Positions 1 to 5,879 of a DNA stretch of 10,266 nt are shown here, in pieces (position 1 is the stretch's first letter; the number at the start of each line of letters is the position of its first letter). Source of the DNA: Croceicoccus sp. Its GTDB lineage: Bacteria; Pseudomonadota; Alphaproteobacteria; Sphingomonadales; Sphingomonadaceae. The DNA lies in assembly GCA_029936705.1 (NCBI GenBank), contig JAPYSD010000080.1, positions 1 through 10,266 of the forward strand. The letters run 5' to 3'. The translations under genes were made by a program, and so were the position numbers. The notes beneath the pieces are model-generated. The model had not been told where the DNA came from and made no database searches. It saw nothing but the letters and a program-made list of their open reading frames with translations.

Positions 1-290
1 GTTCGCGCGAGGCCAATGCCGCCAGCCGCGCGCGTTTCGTCGCCGCGGTCGAGGGCATGGGCAACCACGGCCTTTCCGCCGTGCCGAGCGAGGCGAATTT
101 CGTGCTGGTGCTGTTCGAGGGCGCGCTGAGCGCCGAAGCCGCGCAGGACGCCATCGCGGCGGCGGGCTATGCGGTGCGGCACCTGCCGGGACAGGGCCTG
201 CCCCATGCGCTGCGCATCACCATCGGCACCGATGCGCAGATGGATGATATCACCGCCGCGCTGCGCGACGCCGCGAAGGCCGCTTCATGA
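1..290 (+). CDS. hisC: Histidinol-phosphate aminotransferase, C-terminal part (5' end outside window)
   Basis: The frame is open from base 3 to the TGA at 288-290 and gives the last 95 residues of a PLP-dependent class I/II aminotransferase. The fold-type I C-terminal subdomain is recognisable: SEANFVLV is the usual HisC strand after the large domain, and GLPHALRITIGT near the end matches the family's Leu-Arg-Ile-Thr-Ile-Gly signature, whose Arg binds the substrate phosphate/carboxylate. HisC converts imidazole-acetol phosphate plus glutamate to histidinol phosphate in the cytoplasm. The PLP lysine lies upstream of the window and cannot be checked. The stop overlaps the ATG of tyrC (ATGA), so the two are probably translationally coupled. 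In Zymomonas mobilis the equivalent enzyme is broad-specificity and also transaminates aromatic substrates, which would fit the tyrC partner; that is an inference here. A paralogous aromatic aminotransferase is the main alternative. Confidence 0.88.
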   Translation, partial: SREANAASRARFVAAVEGMGNHGLSAVPSEANFVLVLFEGALSAEAAQDAIAAAGYAVRHLPGQGLPHALRITIGTDAQMDDITAALRDAAKAAS

Positions 291-1270
291 GCAGCCATGT
301 GAGCGAGAGCGGGTTCCGGCAGGTCGCGATCATCGGGCTGGGCCTGATCGGCGGCTCGATCGGCCTCGCCGCGCAGGAAGCTTTGCCCGACCTGCGCGTC
401 ACCGCCTTCGACGCGGACGAGCAGGTGCGCATCCGCGCGCGCGAACGCGGGCTGGCGCACGAGGTGTTCGGCGACATCGCCGGTGCGGTGGCCGACGCAG
501 ACCTGGTCGTGCTGTGCGTACCGGTGCGCGCGATGGGCGAGGTCGCCGCGATGCTGCAGGGCGCGCTGAAACCGGGTGCCGTCGTCAGCGACGTCGGGTC
601 GTGCAAGCAATCGGTGGCGGACGCCATCGCCGCCGCGCTGCCCGGCCAGCCGCTGGTGCCCGCGCATCCCGTGGCGGGAACCGAACATTCGGGGCCGGGC
701 GCGGGCTTTGCCACGCTGTTCCGCAATCGCTGGTGCATCCTGACCCCGGCGGCCGATACGCCCCCCGAAGCGGCGCGGCACACCGCCGATTTCTGGACCG
801 CGCTGGGCGCCAATGTCGAGATCATGGACGCGCGCCACCACGACCTGGTGCTGGCGATCACCAGCCACGTGCCGCACCTCATCGCCTATACCATCGTCGG
901 CACCGCGTCGGACCTCGAGGACGTGACCCGCAGCGAGGTCATCAAATATTCCGCGGGCGGCTTTCGCGACTTCACCCGCATCGCCGCCAGCGATCCGACC
1001 ATGTGGCGCGACGTGTTCCTGTCGAACAAGGAAGCCGTGCTGGAAGTGCTGCAGCGCTTCAGCGAGGATTTGTCCGCGCTGCAGCGCGCGATCCGGTGGG
1101 AGGACGGCGACGCGCTGTTCGACCATTTCACCCAGACCCGCGCCGTGCGCCGCTCCATCATCGAGGAAGGGCAGGACGATGCTCGGCCCGATTTCGGGCG
1201 GCGGGATCATGGCGGGGACGGGGGCATGGGCGAAGGCGGCACGGACGGGGGCGGCGATCAGCCCCGGTAA
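287..1270 (+). CDS. tyrC: Prephenate/arogenate (cyclohexadienyl) dehydrogenase
   Basis: This 327-residue protein carries out the NAD(P)-dependent oxidative decarboxylation of prephenate or arogenate on the way to tyrosine. Residues 17-24 (GLGLIGGS) are the Rossmann nucleotide-binding turn. HPVAGTEHSGPGAG at 127-140 contains the family's catalytic His (H127) and substrate-binding region, SHVPHLIA at 193-200 is the second conserved His motif, and GGFRDFTRIAASDPTMW at 214-230 is the helical-domain signature. No ACT or chorismate mutase domain is present, so this is the stand-alone form, as expected for a TyrC-type enzyme. The start is the ATG overlapping the hisC stop, with GAAGG at 275-279 seven bases upstream; an in-frame GTG at 299 is the alternative. 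The usual family end is near PDFGRR (301-306); here about 20 extra Gly/Asp-rich residues follow, and the last 13 bases overlap the convergent acyltransferase gene. Confidence 0.93.
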   Translation: MSSHVSESGFRQVAIIGLGLIGGSIGLAAQEALPDLRVTAFDADEQVRIRARERGLAHEVFGDIAGAVADADLVVLCVPVRAMGEVAAMLQGALKPGAVVSDVGSCKQSVADAIAAALPGQPLVPAHPVAGTEHSGPGAGFATLFRNRWCILTPAADTPPEAARHTADFWTALGANVEIMDARHHDLVLAITSHVPHLIAYTIVGTASDLEDVTRSEVIKYSAGGFRDFTRIAASDPTMWRDVFLSNKEAVLEVLQRFSEDLSALQRAIRWEDGDALFDHFTQTRAVRRSIIEEGQDDARPDFGRRDHGGDGGMGEGGTDGGGDQPR

Positions 1271-1953
1271 TTCTCGTTCAGCGCGTTGATCGCGTCGCGC
1301 ACGCGGGTTTGCACTTCGGCGCGTTCCAGGCCGGGCGGGATCGTCTCGCCAATGCGATAGGTTATGGTGCCGCGCCGCTTGGGGCGGCGATGATACAGCC
1401 TGCCGCTGTCCACCGCGACCGGCACCATCGGCAGGTTCAGCAGGCGGTAGATGCCGTAGAGACCCGACTGCATTTCGGGCGAGGTTCCGACATCCACCCG
1501 CGTTCCTTCGGGAAACAGCGCGAAATCGCGTCCAGTAGGCTTGAACGCATCGGCGGCGCGCTTCATGCCGCGCAGCGCCGATGCGCCGCGCGACCGATCG
1601 ACCGGCACGACGCCGTAACGCGCGGCCAGCTTGCCCCACAGCGGGATGCGGATCAACTCGATCTTGGCGAACACCACCGGGAAGGGCGCAAGGAAGGTCG
1701 GAAGGTCGATCGCCTCGAAGAAACTCTCGTGCCGCAGCACGTAGAAGACCTGCCCGGCGGGGCGTTCACCCTCGATCCGGATGCGAATGCCCAGCAGCCT
1801 CGTCACGCACCAGCGGTGGAAGCGCGACCACCCTTCGGCCGCGCGCAGCAGGGCCGCCTGGGAAAAGACGCCCGCGGCCATCGCGCCCAGCACGAAGCCC
1901 AGCGAACCGCTGTAGAAGACGATCGCGAACAGCACCGTGCGAAGCCACGCCAT
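1258..1953 (-). CDS. Lysophospholipid (1-acyl-glycerol-3-phosphate) acyltransferase family protein, PlsC-like
   Basis: The protein has about 231 residues. An N-terminal hydrophobic segment (roughly residues 5-28) anchors it to the inner membrane. The acyltransferase motifs are in order: motif I as HESFFE (H76 to E81 counted from the GTG below, an HX4E rather than the textbook HX4D), FPEGTR at 148-153, and PMVPVAVDSGRLYHRR at about 176-191, which matches motif IV of the family. Such enzymes transfer a fatty acyl group to a lysophospholipid, typically making phosphatidic acid; the real acceptor cannot be told from sequence. It is the last gene of a minus-strand run ftsE-ftsX-ydcF-like. GTG (1954-1956) and ATG (1951-1953) are adjacent possible starts; ATG is chosen because AGGA in the end of the upstream gene is 8 bases away. 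A second plsC elsewhere in the genome is likely, so no symbol is given. Confidence 0.88.
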   Translation of the reverse strand: MAWLRTVLFAIVFYSGSLGFVLGAMAAGVFSQAALLRAAEGWSRFHRWCVTRLLGIRIRIEGERPAGQVFYVLRHESFFEAIDLPTFLAPFPVVFAKIELIRIPLWGKLAARYGVVPVDRSRGASALRGMKRAADAFKPTGRDFALFPEGTRVDVGTSPEMQSGLYGIYRLLNLPMVPVAVDSGRLYHRRPKRRGTITYRIGETIPPGLERAEVQTRVRDAINALNENYRG

Positions 1954-1963
1954 CACCTGCGTC

Positions 1964-2494
1964 CTAGAAGTTGAACCAGGCCGCGACCCAACCGATCAGC
2001 AGCTTGTGATATTCGAGGAACAGCATCGCGAGCGAAGGTTCGGTATGTACCGCGTCGCGCAAGATCGTCACGTCGGGGCCGACCTGGCGGCGCAGGTCCG
2101 ATGCCGCGCGGCGCATGTGGTAATCGGCGGTGACGAGGCGAATGCTGCGTACGTCATGCGCAGCGATCCAGGCGGCCGTTTCCTCGGCATTGGTGCGCGT
2201 GTCGACCGCGTCATAGCCCAGCGTGATGCAGCAGCGCATCAGGCGGGCGGGAATGTCGAACTGCGCGGCCAGCTCCGCGTCCTTGACCTCGCGCCCGACG
2301 CCCGACACCAGCATCGCCGGGCTCCAGCCTTCGCGCAGCGCTTCTACCCCGCGCTCGATCCGGCCTGCGCCGCCCGTCAGCACGACGACGCCGTCGGTCT
2401 TCTCGTCCCCTGCGGGACGGGGGGGAACCGCGGCGAACCAGATGAAGCCGATCGCCCATACAAGCAGCAGGAATGACAGTATGCGGCGGATCAT
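1964..2494 (-). CDS. YdcF/ElyC/SanA family (DUF218) membrane-anchored protein
   Basis: The protein has 176 residues. Residues 5-22 form one hydrophobic segment, likely a signal anchor placing the domain in the periplasm. The DUF218 pattern is visible: DGVVVLTGGAGRIERGVE at 34-51, LVSGVG at 62-67, TRTNAEETAAW at 99-109 and VTADYHMRRA at 121-130. These correspond to the family's TGG, Asn/Glu and YHMxRA motifs. Biochemical function is not settled; the E. coli relatives ElyC and SanA are linked to envelope biogenesis or permeability, and the position here between ftsX and a PlsC-like acyltransferase points the same way (inference). The ATG at 2494 is the first possible start because an in-frame TAA lies five codons upstream. 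There is no convincing Shine-Dalgarno sequence. The stop lies 7-10 bases before the start of the acyltransferase, so the two are surely co-transcribed. Confidence 0.85.
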   Translation of the reverse strand: MIRRILSFLLLVWAIGFIWFAAVPPRPAGDEKTDGVVVLTGGAGRIERGVEALREGWSPAMLVSGVGREVKDAELAAQFDIPARLMRCCITLGYDAVDTRTNAEETAAWIAAHDVRSIRLVTADYHMRRAASDLRRQVGPDVTILRDAVHTEPSLAMLFLEYHKLLIGWVAAWFNF

Positions 2495-2503
2495 GACAAG
2501 CGG

Positions 2504-2532
2504 GCTTTAGGGCGCGACAGGCGACTGGGCAA
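2504..2532 (-). promoter_or_regulatory. Candidate promoter for the ydcF-like gene
   Basis: Reading on the minus strand, TTGCCC (2532-2527) and TAAAGC (2509-2504) are separated by 17 bases in the 100-base gap between ftsX and the ydcF-like gene. Transcription would start only about 3 bases before the ATG at 2494, which would agree with the missing Shine-Dalgarno sequence. The -10 match is poor, and read-through from ftsX is equally possible, so this is a weak call. Confidence 0.25.
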
Positions 2533-2594
2533 TCGCCGCGCTGCAAATGTCATCAATTCCGCGCCGGGGCGCCGCGGTTCAGGCATCCGGGCGG

Positions 2595-3599
2595 TCAGAC
2601 CATCCGGCGCAGCGTCGCCAGCACGGTCAGCCGCGCGGTGATCGCTGCCAATACCGTCGCCATCACCGGGATCAGCGCCAGCAATATCCAGTGCAGCGGA
2701 TGCAGTCCGCCCGCCGTCCCGCCGCTTGCGCCCGGGCCCAGCGCGGCAAAGCGCCCGCCCAGCCCGGCGATGACCACCACCGCCACGACGAAACCCGCCG
2801 CGCCGCCGATGCCCGCCCCGACCGCCGCGGCGCGCTGGAACAGCTGCGCCACCTGCCGGTCCGCCGCGCCCAGCAAGTGCATCAGCTCGATGATCTCTCG
2901 ATTGGCGGCGAGCGCGCTGCGGCTGGCCAGCAGCACCGCCGCCAGCGTCGCCAATGCCAGCAGCCCGACCAGCGCCAGCGCCAGCCATTGCATCGCTTCG
3001 ATCGCTTGGCGCACGGGGGCAAGCCAGCCGGTATCGGCATTGACCAGCGCATCGGGTGCACCCTGCGCGATCCGCGCCCGCAGCGCGTCCAGCGCTGCCT
3101 GGTCCGCGGGGCCGGTCAGCTGCACCTCGATCAGTTCGGGCAGGACCAGCAGGCTGTCGTCCGCCGCGGCGCCTGCCGTGCCTTCGCTTTCGCCAAGCCC
3201 CAGGTCGCCCAGCCACGGCTCGATCAGCGCGGCGCGTTCGTCGGGCGACAGGCGGCGCAGCGATTGCACGCCGTCGCTGTCTGCCAGCGCGGTGACCGCC
3301 GCCTGCGCCTGCCGCGCGGCCTGTGCCTCGGGCGGGCCGGCGATCTGGATGGTGACGCCGCCCGCCAGTTCATCCCCAGCCGCGCCCGCGATGGAGCCGA
3401 GTGCCAACCCGCCCGCCGCCGCGATCACGGTCAGCGCGGTCATGATCGCGATCACCCACGGCACCGGGCCGGCGATGGCACGCTGCCGGATGATTGGGGC
3501 GGACCCCGCCCGCAGCGACCAGCGCGCCGGATTGACGTTCAGCGAGGACAGCCGCGTGCGCAGTCCGTGCCGCCCCGGGGACCAGACGCCGCCTACCAT
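2595..3599 (-). CDS. ftsX: Cell division ABC transporter-like permease FtsX
   Basis: The protein has 334 residues and FtsX topology: cytoplasmic N-tail (1-44), TM1 (about 45-70), a periplasmic domain (about 71-200), TM2 (about 204-227), TM3 (about 248-272) and TM4 (about 301-325). The segment SRSALAANREIIELMHLL at 226-243 after TM2 resembles the FtsX coupling region that contacts FtsE. FtsEX is not a real exporter: ATP hydrolysis by FtsE drives a change in FtsX that activates periplasmic peptidoglycan hydrolases through EnvC-like partners at the division site. The start codon lies inside the end of ftsE (7-base overlap), giving tight coupling and equal stoichiometry. The periplasmic domain is Ala/Gly-rich and lies in very GC-rich DNA. 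FtsX proteins are poorly conserved in sequence, so the call rests on topology plus the adjacent clear FtsE. Confidence 0.9.
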   Translation of the reverse strand: MVGGVWSPGRHGLRTRLSSLNVNPARWSLRAGSAPIIRQRAIAGPVPWVIAIMTALTVIAAAGGLALGSIAGAAGDELAGGVTIQIAGPPEAQAARQAQAAVTALADSDGVQSLRRLSPDERAALIEPWLGDLGLGESEGTAGAAADDSLLVLPELIEVQLTGPADQAALDALRARIAQGAPDALVNADTGWLAPVRQAIEAMQWLALALVGLLALATLAAVLLASRSALAANREIIELMHLLGAADRQVAQLFQRAAAVGAGIGGAAGFVVAVVVIAGLGGRFAALGPGASGGTAGGLHPLHWILLALIPVMATVLAAITARLTVLATLRRMV

Positions 3600-4429
3600 G
3601 GATCGCCGTTGCCATCGGGCGGGGACCAGCTGTGCGGCGGATTGCGCAGCGCGCCGGTCGGATCAGTCAGCCGCCCACGCTCCAGCCGCATGACCGACGC
3701 GTCCTTCATCCGGTTCATCAGCGTCATGTCGTGCGTGGCCAGCACGACCGTGGTGCCCAGCTTGTTCATCGCGCCGAACAGCCGCAGCAAGCGCATTGCC
3801 ATGTCGGGATCGACATTGCCGGTCGGCTCGTCCGCGACCAGCAGGTCGGGGCGGGTGATGACGGCGCGCGCGATGGCGACGCGCTGCTGCTCGCCCCCGG
3901 AAAGCGTTTCGGGCAGGGCATCGCGGCTGGCGGACAGGCCGACCCAGTCGATCATGTCGTCGACGGGGCCGCCCATCTCTTCCTCGCTCACCCCGCCCAG
4001 CCGCAGCGGCAGGGCGATATTGTCATAGACGGTGAGATGCGGGACGAGGCGGAAATCCTGGAACACCACGCCGATCCGGCGGCGCAGCGCGGGCCGCGCG
4101 GCGCGTTCCAGGCCGGCCGCGTCCTCGCCGAACAAGGTCATTTCCCCGCGCGAGGGGCTTTGCGCCAGGTACAGCAGCCGCAGCAGCGAGGTCTTGCCCG
4201 CGCCCGAGGGGCCGGTGAGGAAATAGAAACGCCCGCGGTGCAGCTGGAACGAGATGTCGGACAGCACCTCGCGCTCGGTCCCGTAGCGCAGGCCGACATT
4301 CTCGAACCGCACGATCGGCTCACGCGGGGAATGCGGAGGGGCGGCGCGCGGCCCCGGCGGCTGGGCCGGGCCAAAGGCGCCGTCCGGTCGAAGCTCGGGC
4401 CGGGACGATCCGCTGCTGGTCGCCTGCAT
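3593..4429 (-). CDS. ftsE: Cell division ATP-binding protein FtsE
   Basis: This 278-residue ABC ATPase is the cytoplasmic partner of FtsX. All nucleotide-binding motifs are intact: Walker A GPSGAGKT at 73-80, Q-loop FQDF with Q124, signature LSGGEQQ at 176-182, Walker B LLVADE at 196-201 followed by PTGNVD, and the switch His in ATHD (H233). FtsE is normally about 220-240 residues and begins right before the first strand; here a Pro/Ala-rich stretch of about 37 residues precedes it. The ATG at 4429 has GGAAGG only 3 bases upstream. A GTG at 4310-4312 (codon 40, giving an N-terminus IV-RFENV-like as in typical FtsE) is a serious alternative start without a good ribosome site. A short C-terminal Pro-rich tail runs into the ftsX overlap. 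This is the first gene of the envelope operon. Confidence 0.93.
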   Translation of the reverse strand: MQATSSGSSRPELRPDGAFGPAQPPGPRAAPPHSPREPIVRFENVGLRYGTEREVLSDISFQLHRGRFYFLTGPSGAGKTSLLRLLYLAQSPSRGEMTLFGEDAAGLERAARPALRRRIGVVFQDFRLVPHLTVYDNIALPLRLGGVSEEEMGGPVDDMIDWVGLSASRDALPETLSGGEQQRVAIARAVITRPDLLVADEPTGNVDPDMAMRLLRLFGAMNKLGTTVVLATHDMTLMNRMKDASVMRLERGRLTDPTGALRNPPHSWSPPDGNGDPW

Positions 4430-4455
4430 AATCCTTCCCGTCAGGGGGCTGGACG

Positions 4456-4484
4456 GAATGTTCCGCCCGTCTGGGCGCCTTCAA
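4456..4484 (-). promoter_or_regulatory. ftsE: Candidate ftsE promoter
   Basis: On the minus strand TTGAAG (4484-4479) is followed after 17 bases by ACATTC (4461-4456), about 27 bases before the ATG at 4429. The -10 overlaps a small inverted repeat CGGAA-TG-TTCCG at 4454-4465. The -35 is fair and the -10 is weak. The location in a divergent gap makes a promoter here necessary, but this exact placement is uncertain. Confidence 0.3.
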
Positions 4485-4526
4485 TAGCATCTGCCGCGCG
4501 CAATCGAGCCCTTGGCGCGCCGTTGA

Positions 4527-4535
4527 TGTGGATAA
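4527..4535 (-). promoter_or_regulatory. Consensus DnaA box
   Basis: TGTGGATAA on the plus strand is the reverse complement of TTATCCACA, the high-affinity DnaA box. It lies between the divergent starts of ftsE and the zinc-ribbon gene. In DNA this GC-rich, a given AT-rich 9-mer is expected far less than once per window by chance (about 0.01-0.02 by my rough estimate, higher if intergenic composition is used). No second box was found nearby, so a replication origin is not implied; a regulatory role for DnaA is the likelier reading. Confidence 0.55.
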
Positions 4536-4570
4536 CACACCGCTATCGTTAACGCTTCGCTGCGCAACAC

Positions 4571-4599
4571 TTGCCCTGATTCGCTTACAGGGCTTAGAT
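4571..4599 (+). promoter_or_regulatory. Candidate promoter of the zinc-ribbon gene, with two GANTC sites
   Basis: TTGCCC (4571-4576) and TTAGAT (4594-4599) are 17 bases apart. Transcription would start near 4606-4607, at the ATG itself, and no Shine-Dalgarno sequence precedes that ATG, so a leaderless mRNA is suggested. GATTC occurs at 4578-4582 (in the spacer) and at 4597-4601 (over the -10). GANTC is the target of CcrM methylation in alphaproteobacteria and part of GcrA-dependent promoters. Placement is by eye. Confidence 0.45.
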
Positions 4600-4606
4600 T
4601 CGCGTC

Positions 4607-5554
4607 ATGCAGATCGCATGTCCCGCCTGTCACACGCGCTACGCGGTTCCCGAAACCGCCATCGGCGCCCATGGCCGCACCGTTCGCTGCGCCAAATGCC
4701 GGCACAGCTGGTATCAGCCCGGTACGGAGGACGAGGCCGGCATGGCGGAACCCGCCGCCGAAGCCGATGCGCCCGCCGCGGCCGAACCGGTCCGCGAAAC
4801 CGTGCAGGCCGGCTCCACCGTAGAGGCCAGGCCCGAACCGGTGACGGAGGGTGCCGACGCCAATTGGCGCGATGCGCCGCCCGCGCCGCGCGGCTGGGCC
4901 GATATGGCCGATACGCAGACGGCAGAGCCCGAGGTTCGCGCCGACACCGCGACCGCCGGCTGGGCTTCCGCCCCGGCAGGCGCGGCGGCCGACACCGACG
5001 CCGATCTCCCCGAGCCCGAGGTGGAGGAAGAGCCAGCCCCGCATGCCGCAAGCCCCGCCTTCACCGCCCCGGCGGCAGAGCCGGTCGACGCGGAATACGA
5101 GGATATCGACCATCACGAGGGTCCGCAGGGTCGGTGGAAGCGCCTGCTGCTGATCTGCGCGCTGCTGGTCGTGCTGGCCGCGGCGCTGATCTATGGCGCG
5201 GTACGCTATTTCGGCGCACCTGCCTGGCTGCCGGTGGGCCAGTCGACCTTTGCGCCCGCTTCGGAATCGCTTGTGCTGGACTTCCCGGCCGAGGAGCAGG
5301 ACCGGCGCGAGCTGCCCAACGGCCGCCAGCTGTTCGCGGCCAGCGGCACGATCACCAACACCGGTAGCCGCACCGAACGCGTGCCGCCCGTGCTGGTGGT
5401 GCTGCGCGATTCGCAGGAGCGGATCGTCTATAGCTGGGAAATGGAACCCAGCCGCAGCGAGCTTGGCCCCGGCGAAAGCGTCAAGGTCAGCCAGATGGTG
5501 ACCGACGTGCCGCGTTCGGCCAAGATCGTCGATATCGGCTGGAAGCCAAGCTGA
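4607..5554 (+). CDS. Zinc-ribbon (MJ0042-type) membrane protein with C-terminal DUF3426-like domain
   Basis: The protein has 315 residues. Residues 1-37 form a zinc ribbon with CPAC (C5, C8) and CAKC (C28, C31), matching the MJ0042 family finger. Residues 38-175 are a low-complexity linker rich in Ala, Pro, Glu and Asp. One membrane helix follows (about 179-200), preceded by Arg/Lys, which puts the ribbon in the cytoplasm. The C-terminal 110 residues look like DUF3426: SGTITNTGSRTERVPPVLVV, then a Leu-Gly-Pro-Gly-Glu turn and an MVTDVP strand, suggesting an immunoglobulin-like periplasmic beta domain. Function is unknown. It is transcribed divergently from ftsE, so it may share cell-cycle or envelope control. 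The ATG at 4607 directly precedes the conserved QIACPAC start and is not preceded by a ribosome site. Confidence 0.87.
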   Translation: MQIACPACHTRYAVPETAIGAHGRTVRCAKCRHSWYQPGTEDEAGMAEPAAEADAPAAAEPVRETVQAGSTVEARPEPVTEGADANWRDAPPAPRGWADMADTQTAEPEVRADTATAGWASAPAGAAADTDADLPEPEVEEEPAPHAASPAFTAPAAEPVDAEYEDIDHHEGPQGRWKRLLLICALLVVLAAALIYGAVRYFGAPAWLPVGQSTFAPASESLVLDFPAEEQDRRELPNGRQLFAASGTITNTGSRTERVPPVLVVLRDSQERIVYSWEMEPSRSELGPGESVKVSQMVTDVPRSAKIVDIGWKPS

Positions 5555-5581
5555 TCGCCAGCGCCCGCGTGCGCCATTCGT

Positions 5582-5601
5582 CCTTGCGCACAAGGGCTTT
5601 T
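5582..5601 (+). terminator. Possible intrinsic terminator after the zinc-ribbon gene
   Basis: CCTTG-CGCA-CAAGG (5582-5595) folds into a 5-bp stem with a 4-base loop, extended by a T-G wobble, and is followed by GC and TTTT (5598-5601). An alternative fold pairs GTGCGC (5569-5574) with GCGCAC (5586-5591). It begins 27 bases after the stop codon. The short T-run makes it a moderate candidate only. Confidence 0.4.
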
Positions 5602-5621
5602 CACATCGCTGCATTTGCCGG

Positions 5622-5650
5622 TTGCACGGGGGCAGCGACGTTGCTAATGG
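5622..5650 (+). promoter_or_regulatory. Candidate tRNA-Leu promoter
   Basis: TTGCAC (5622-5627), a 17-base spacer, then TAATGG (5645-5650) preceded by GC, so that the -10 area reads GCTAATGG. This is close to the alphaproteobacterial housekeeping pattern TTGAC-N-GCTANA. Transcription would begin near 5657, leaving about 52 bases of 5' leader for RNase P to remove. Confidence 0.45.
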
Positions 5651-5708
5651 CACGCGCCTACCACGGGGCTGCCGGTGATTTTTCCGGCCCTGCCCCTCTT
5701 TCTTGGAT

Positions 5709-5795
5709 GCGGTCGTGGCGGAATTGGTAGACGCGCAACGTTGAGGTCGTTGTGGGCGCAAGCCCGTGGAAGTTCGAGTCTTCTCGACCGCACCA
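5709..5795 (+). tRNA. tRNA-Leu (anticodon GAG), CCA encoded
   Basis: An 87-base class II tRNA can be folded completely. The acceptor stem is GCGGTCG (5709-5715) with CGACCGC (5785-5791), the discriminator is A5792 and CCA is at 5793-5795. The anticodon stem is CAACG (5736-5740) with CGTTG (5748-5752); the loop TTGAGGT gives anticodon GAG at 5743-5745, reading CUC/CUU leucine codons. The long variable arm is GGGC-GCAA-GCCC (5754-5765), typical for Leu. The T arm is GGAAG/CTTCT around TTCGAGT (5773-5779), with one G-T pair. It stands alone between the zinc-ribbon gene and a convergent methyltransferase gene; tRNA-Leu 3' ends are common integrase targets. Confidence 0.97.
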
Positions 5796-5803
5796 GGTAA
5801 TCG

Positions 5804-5831
5804 GAAAAATCGCTGTTTTCGCCTTCGGGCG
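5804..5831. terminator. Weak hairpin between convergent tRNA-Leu and methyltransferase gene
   Basis: CGCC-TTCG-GGCG (5820-5831) is a short stem closed by the very stable C(UUCG)G loop in the plus-strand RNA. On the minus strand the same stem is followed 11 bases later by ATTTTT, and GAAAA/TTTTC (5804-5808, 5816-5820) can form a second weak stem. It could end transcription from either side, but neither direction has a canonical stem plus immediate T-run. Confidence 0.25.
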
Positions 5832-5879
5832 CCTCGCCTGGCGGACTGTGCCGCGCACGGCTGGCGCATCGCGTTCGCA

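Noticed and set aside
169..1974. Long plus-strand ORF of 601 residues, and a 490-residue minus-strand ORF at 167-1639, across tyrC and the acyltransferase gene
   Set aside because: Both are Arg/Ala/Pro-rich shadow frames of real genes with clear family motifs; in high-GC DNA stop codons are rare in the other frames.
2547..4028. 493-residue plus-strand ORF opposite ftsX/ftsE, and similar long frames at 3632-4552, 4481-5869 and 7080-8006
   Set aside because: Low-complexity antisense frames without domains; the opposite strand has intact FtsX, FtsE, zinc-ribbon and SDR genes. The 4481-5869 frame also runs antisense through the tRNA.
4527..4535. DnaA box as sign of a replication origin
   Set aside because: It is a single box, with no cluster, no AT-rich unwinding region of useful length and no dnaA, hemE or parAB genes in view.
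5796..5879. Attachment-site repeat after the tRNA 3' end
   Set aside because: No second copy of the tRNA 3' sequence was seen in the window, so no att pair can be called.
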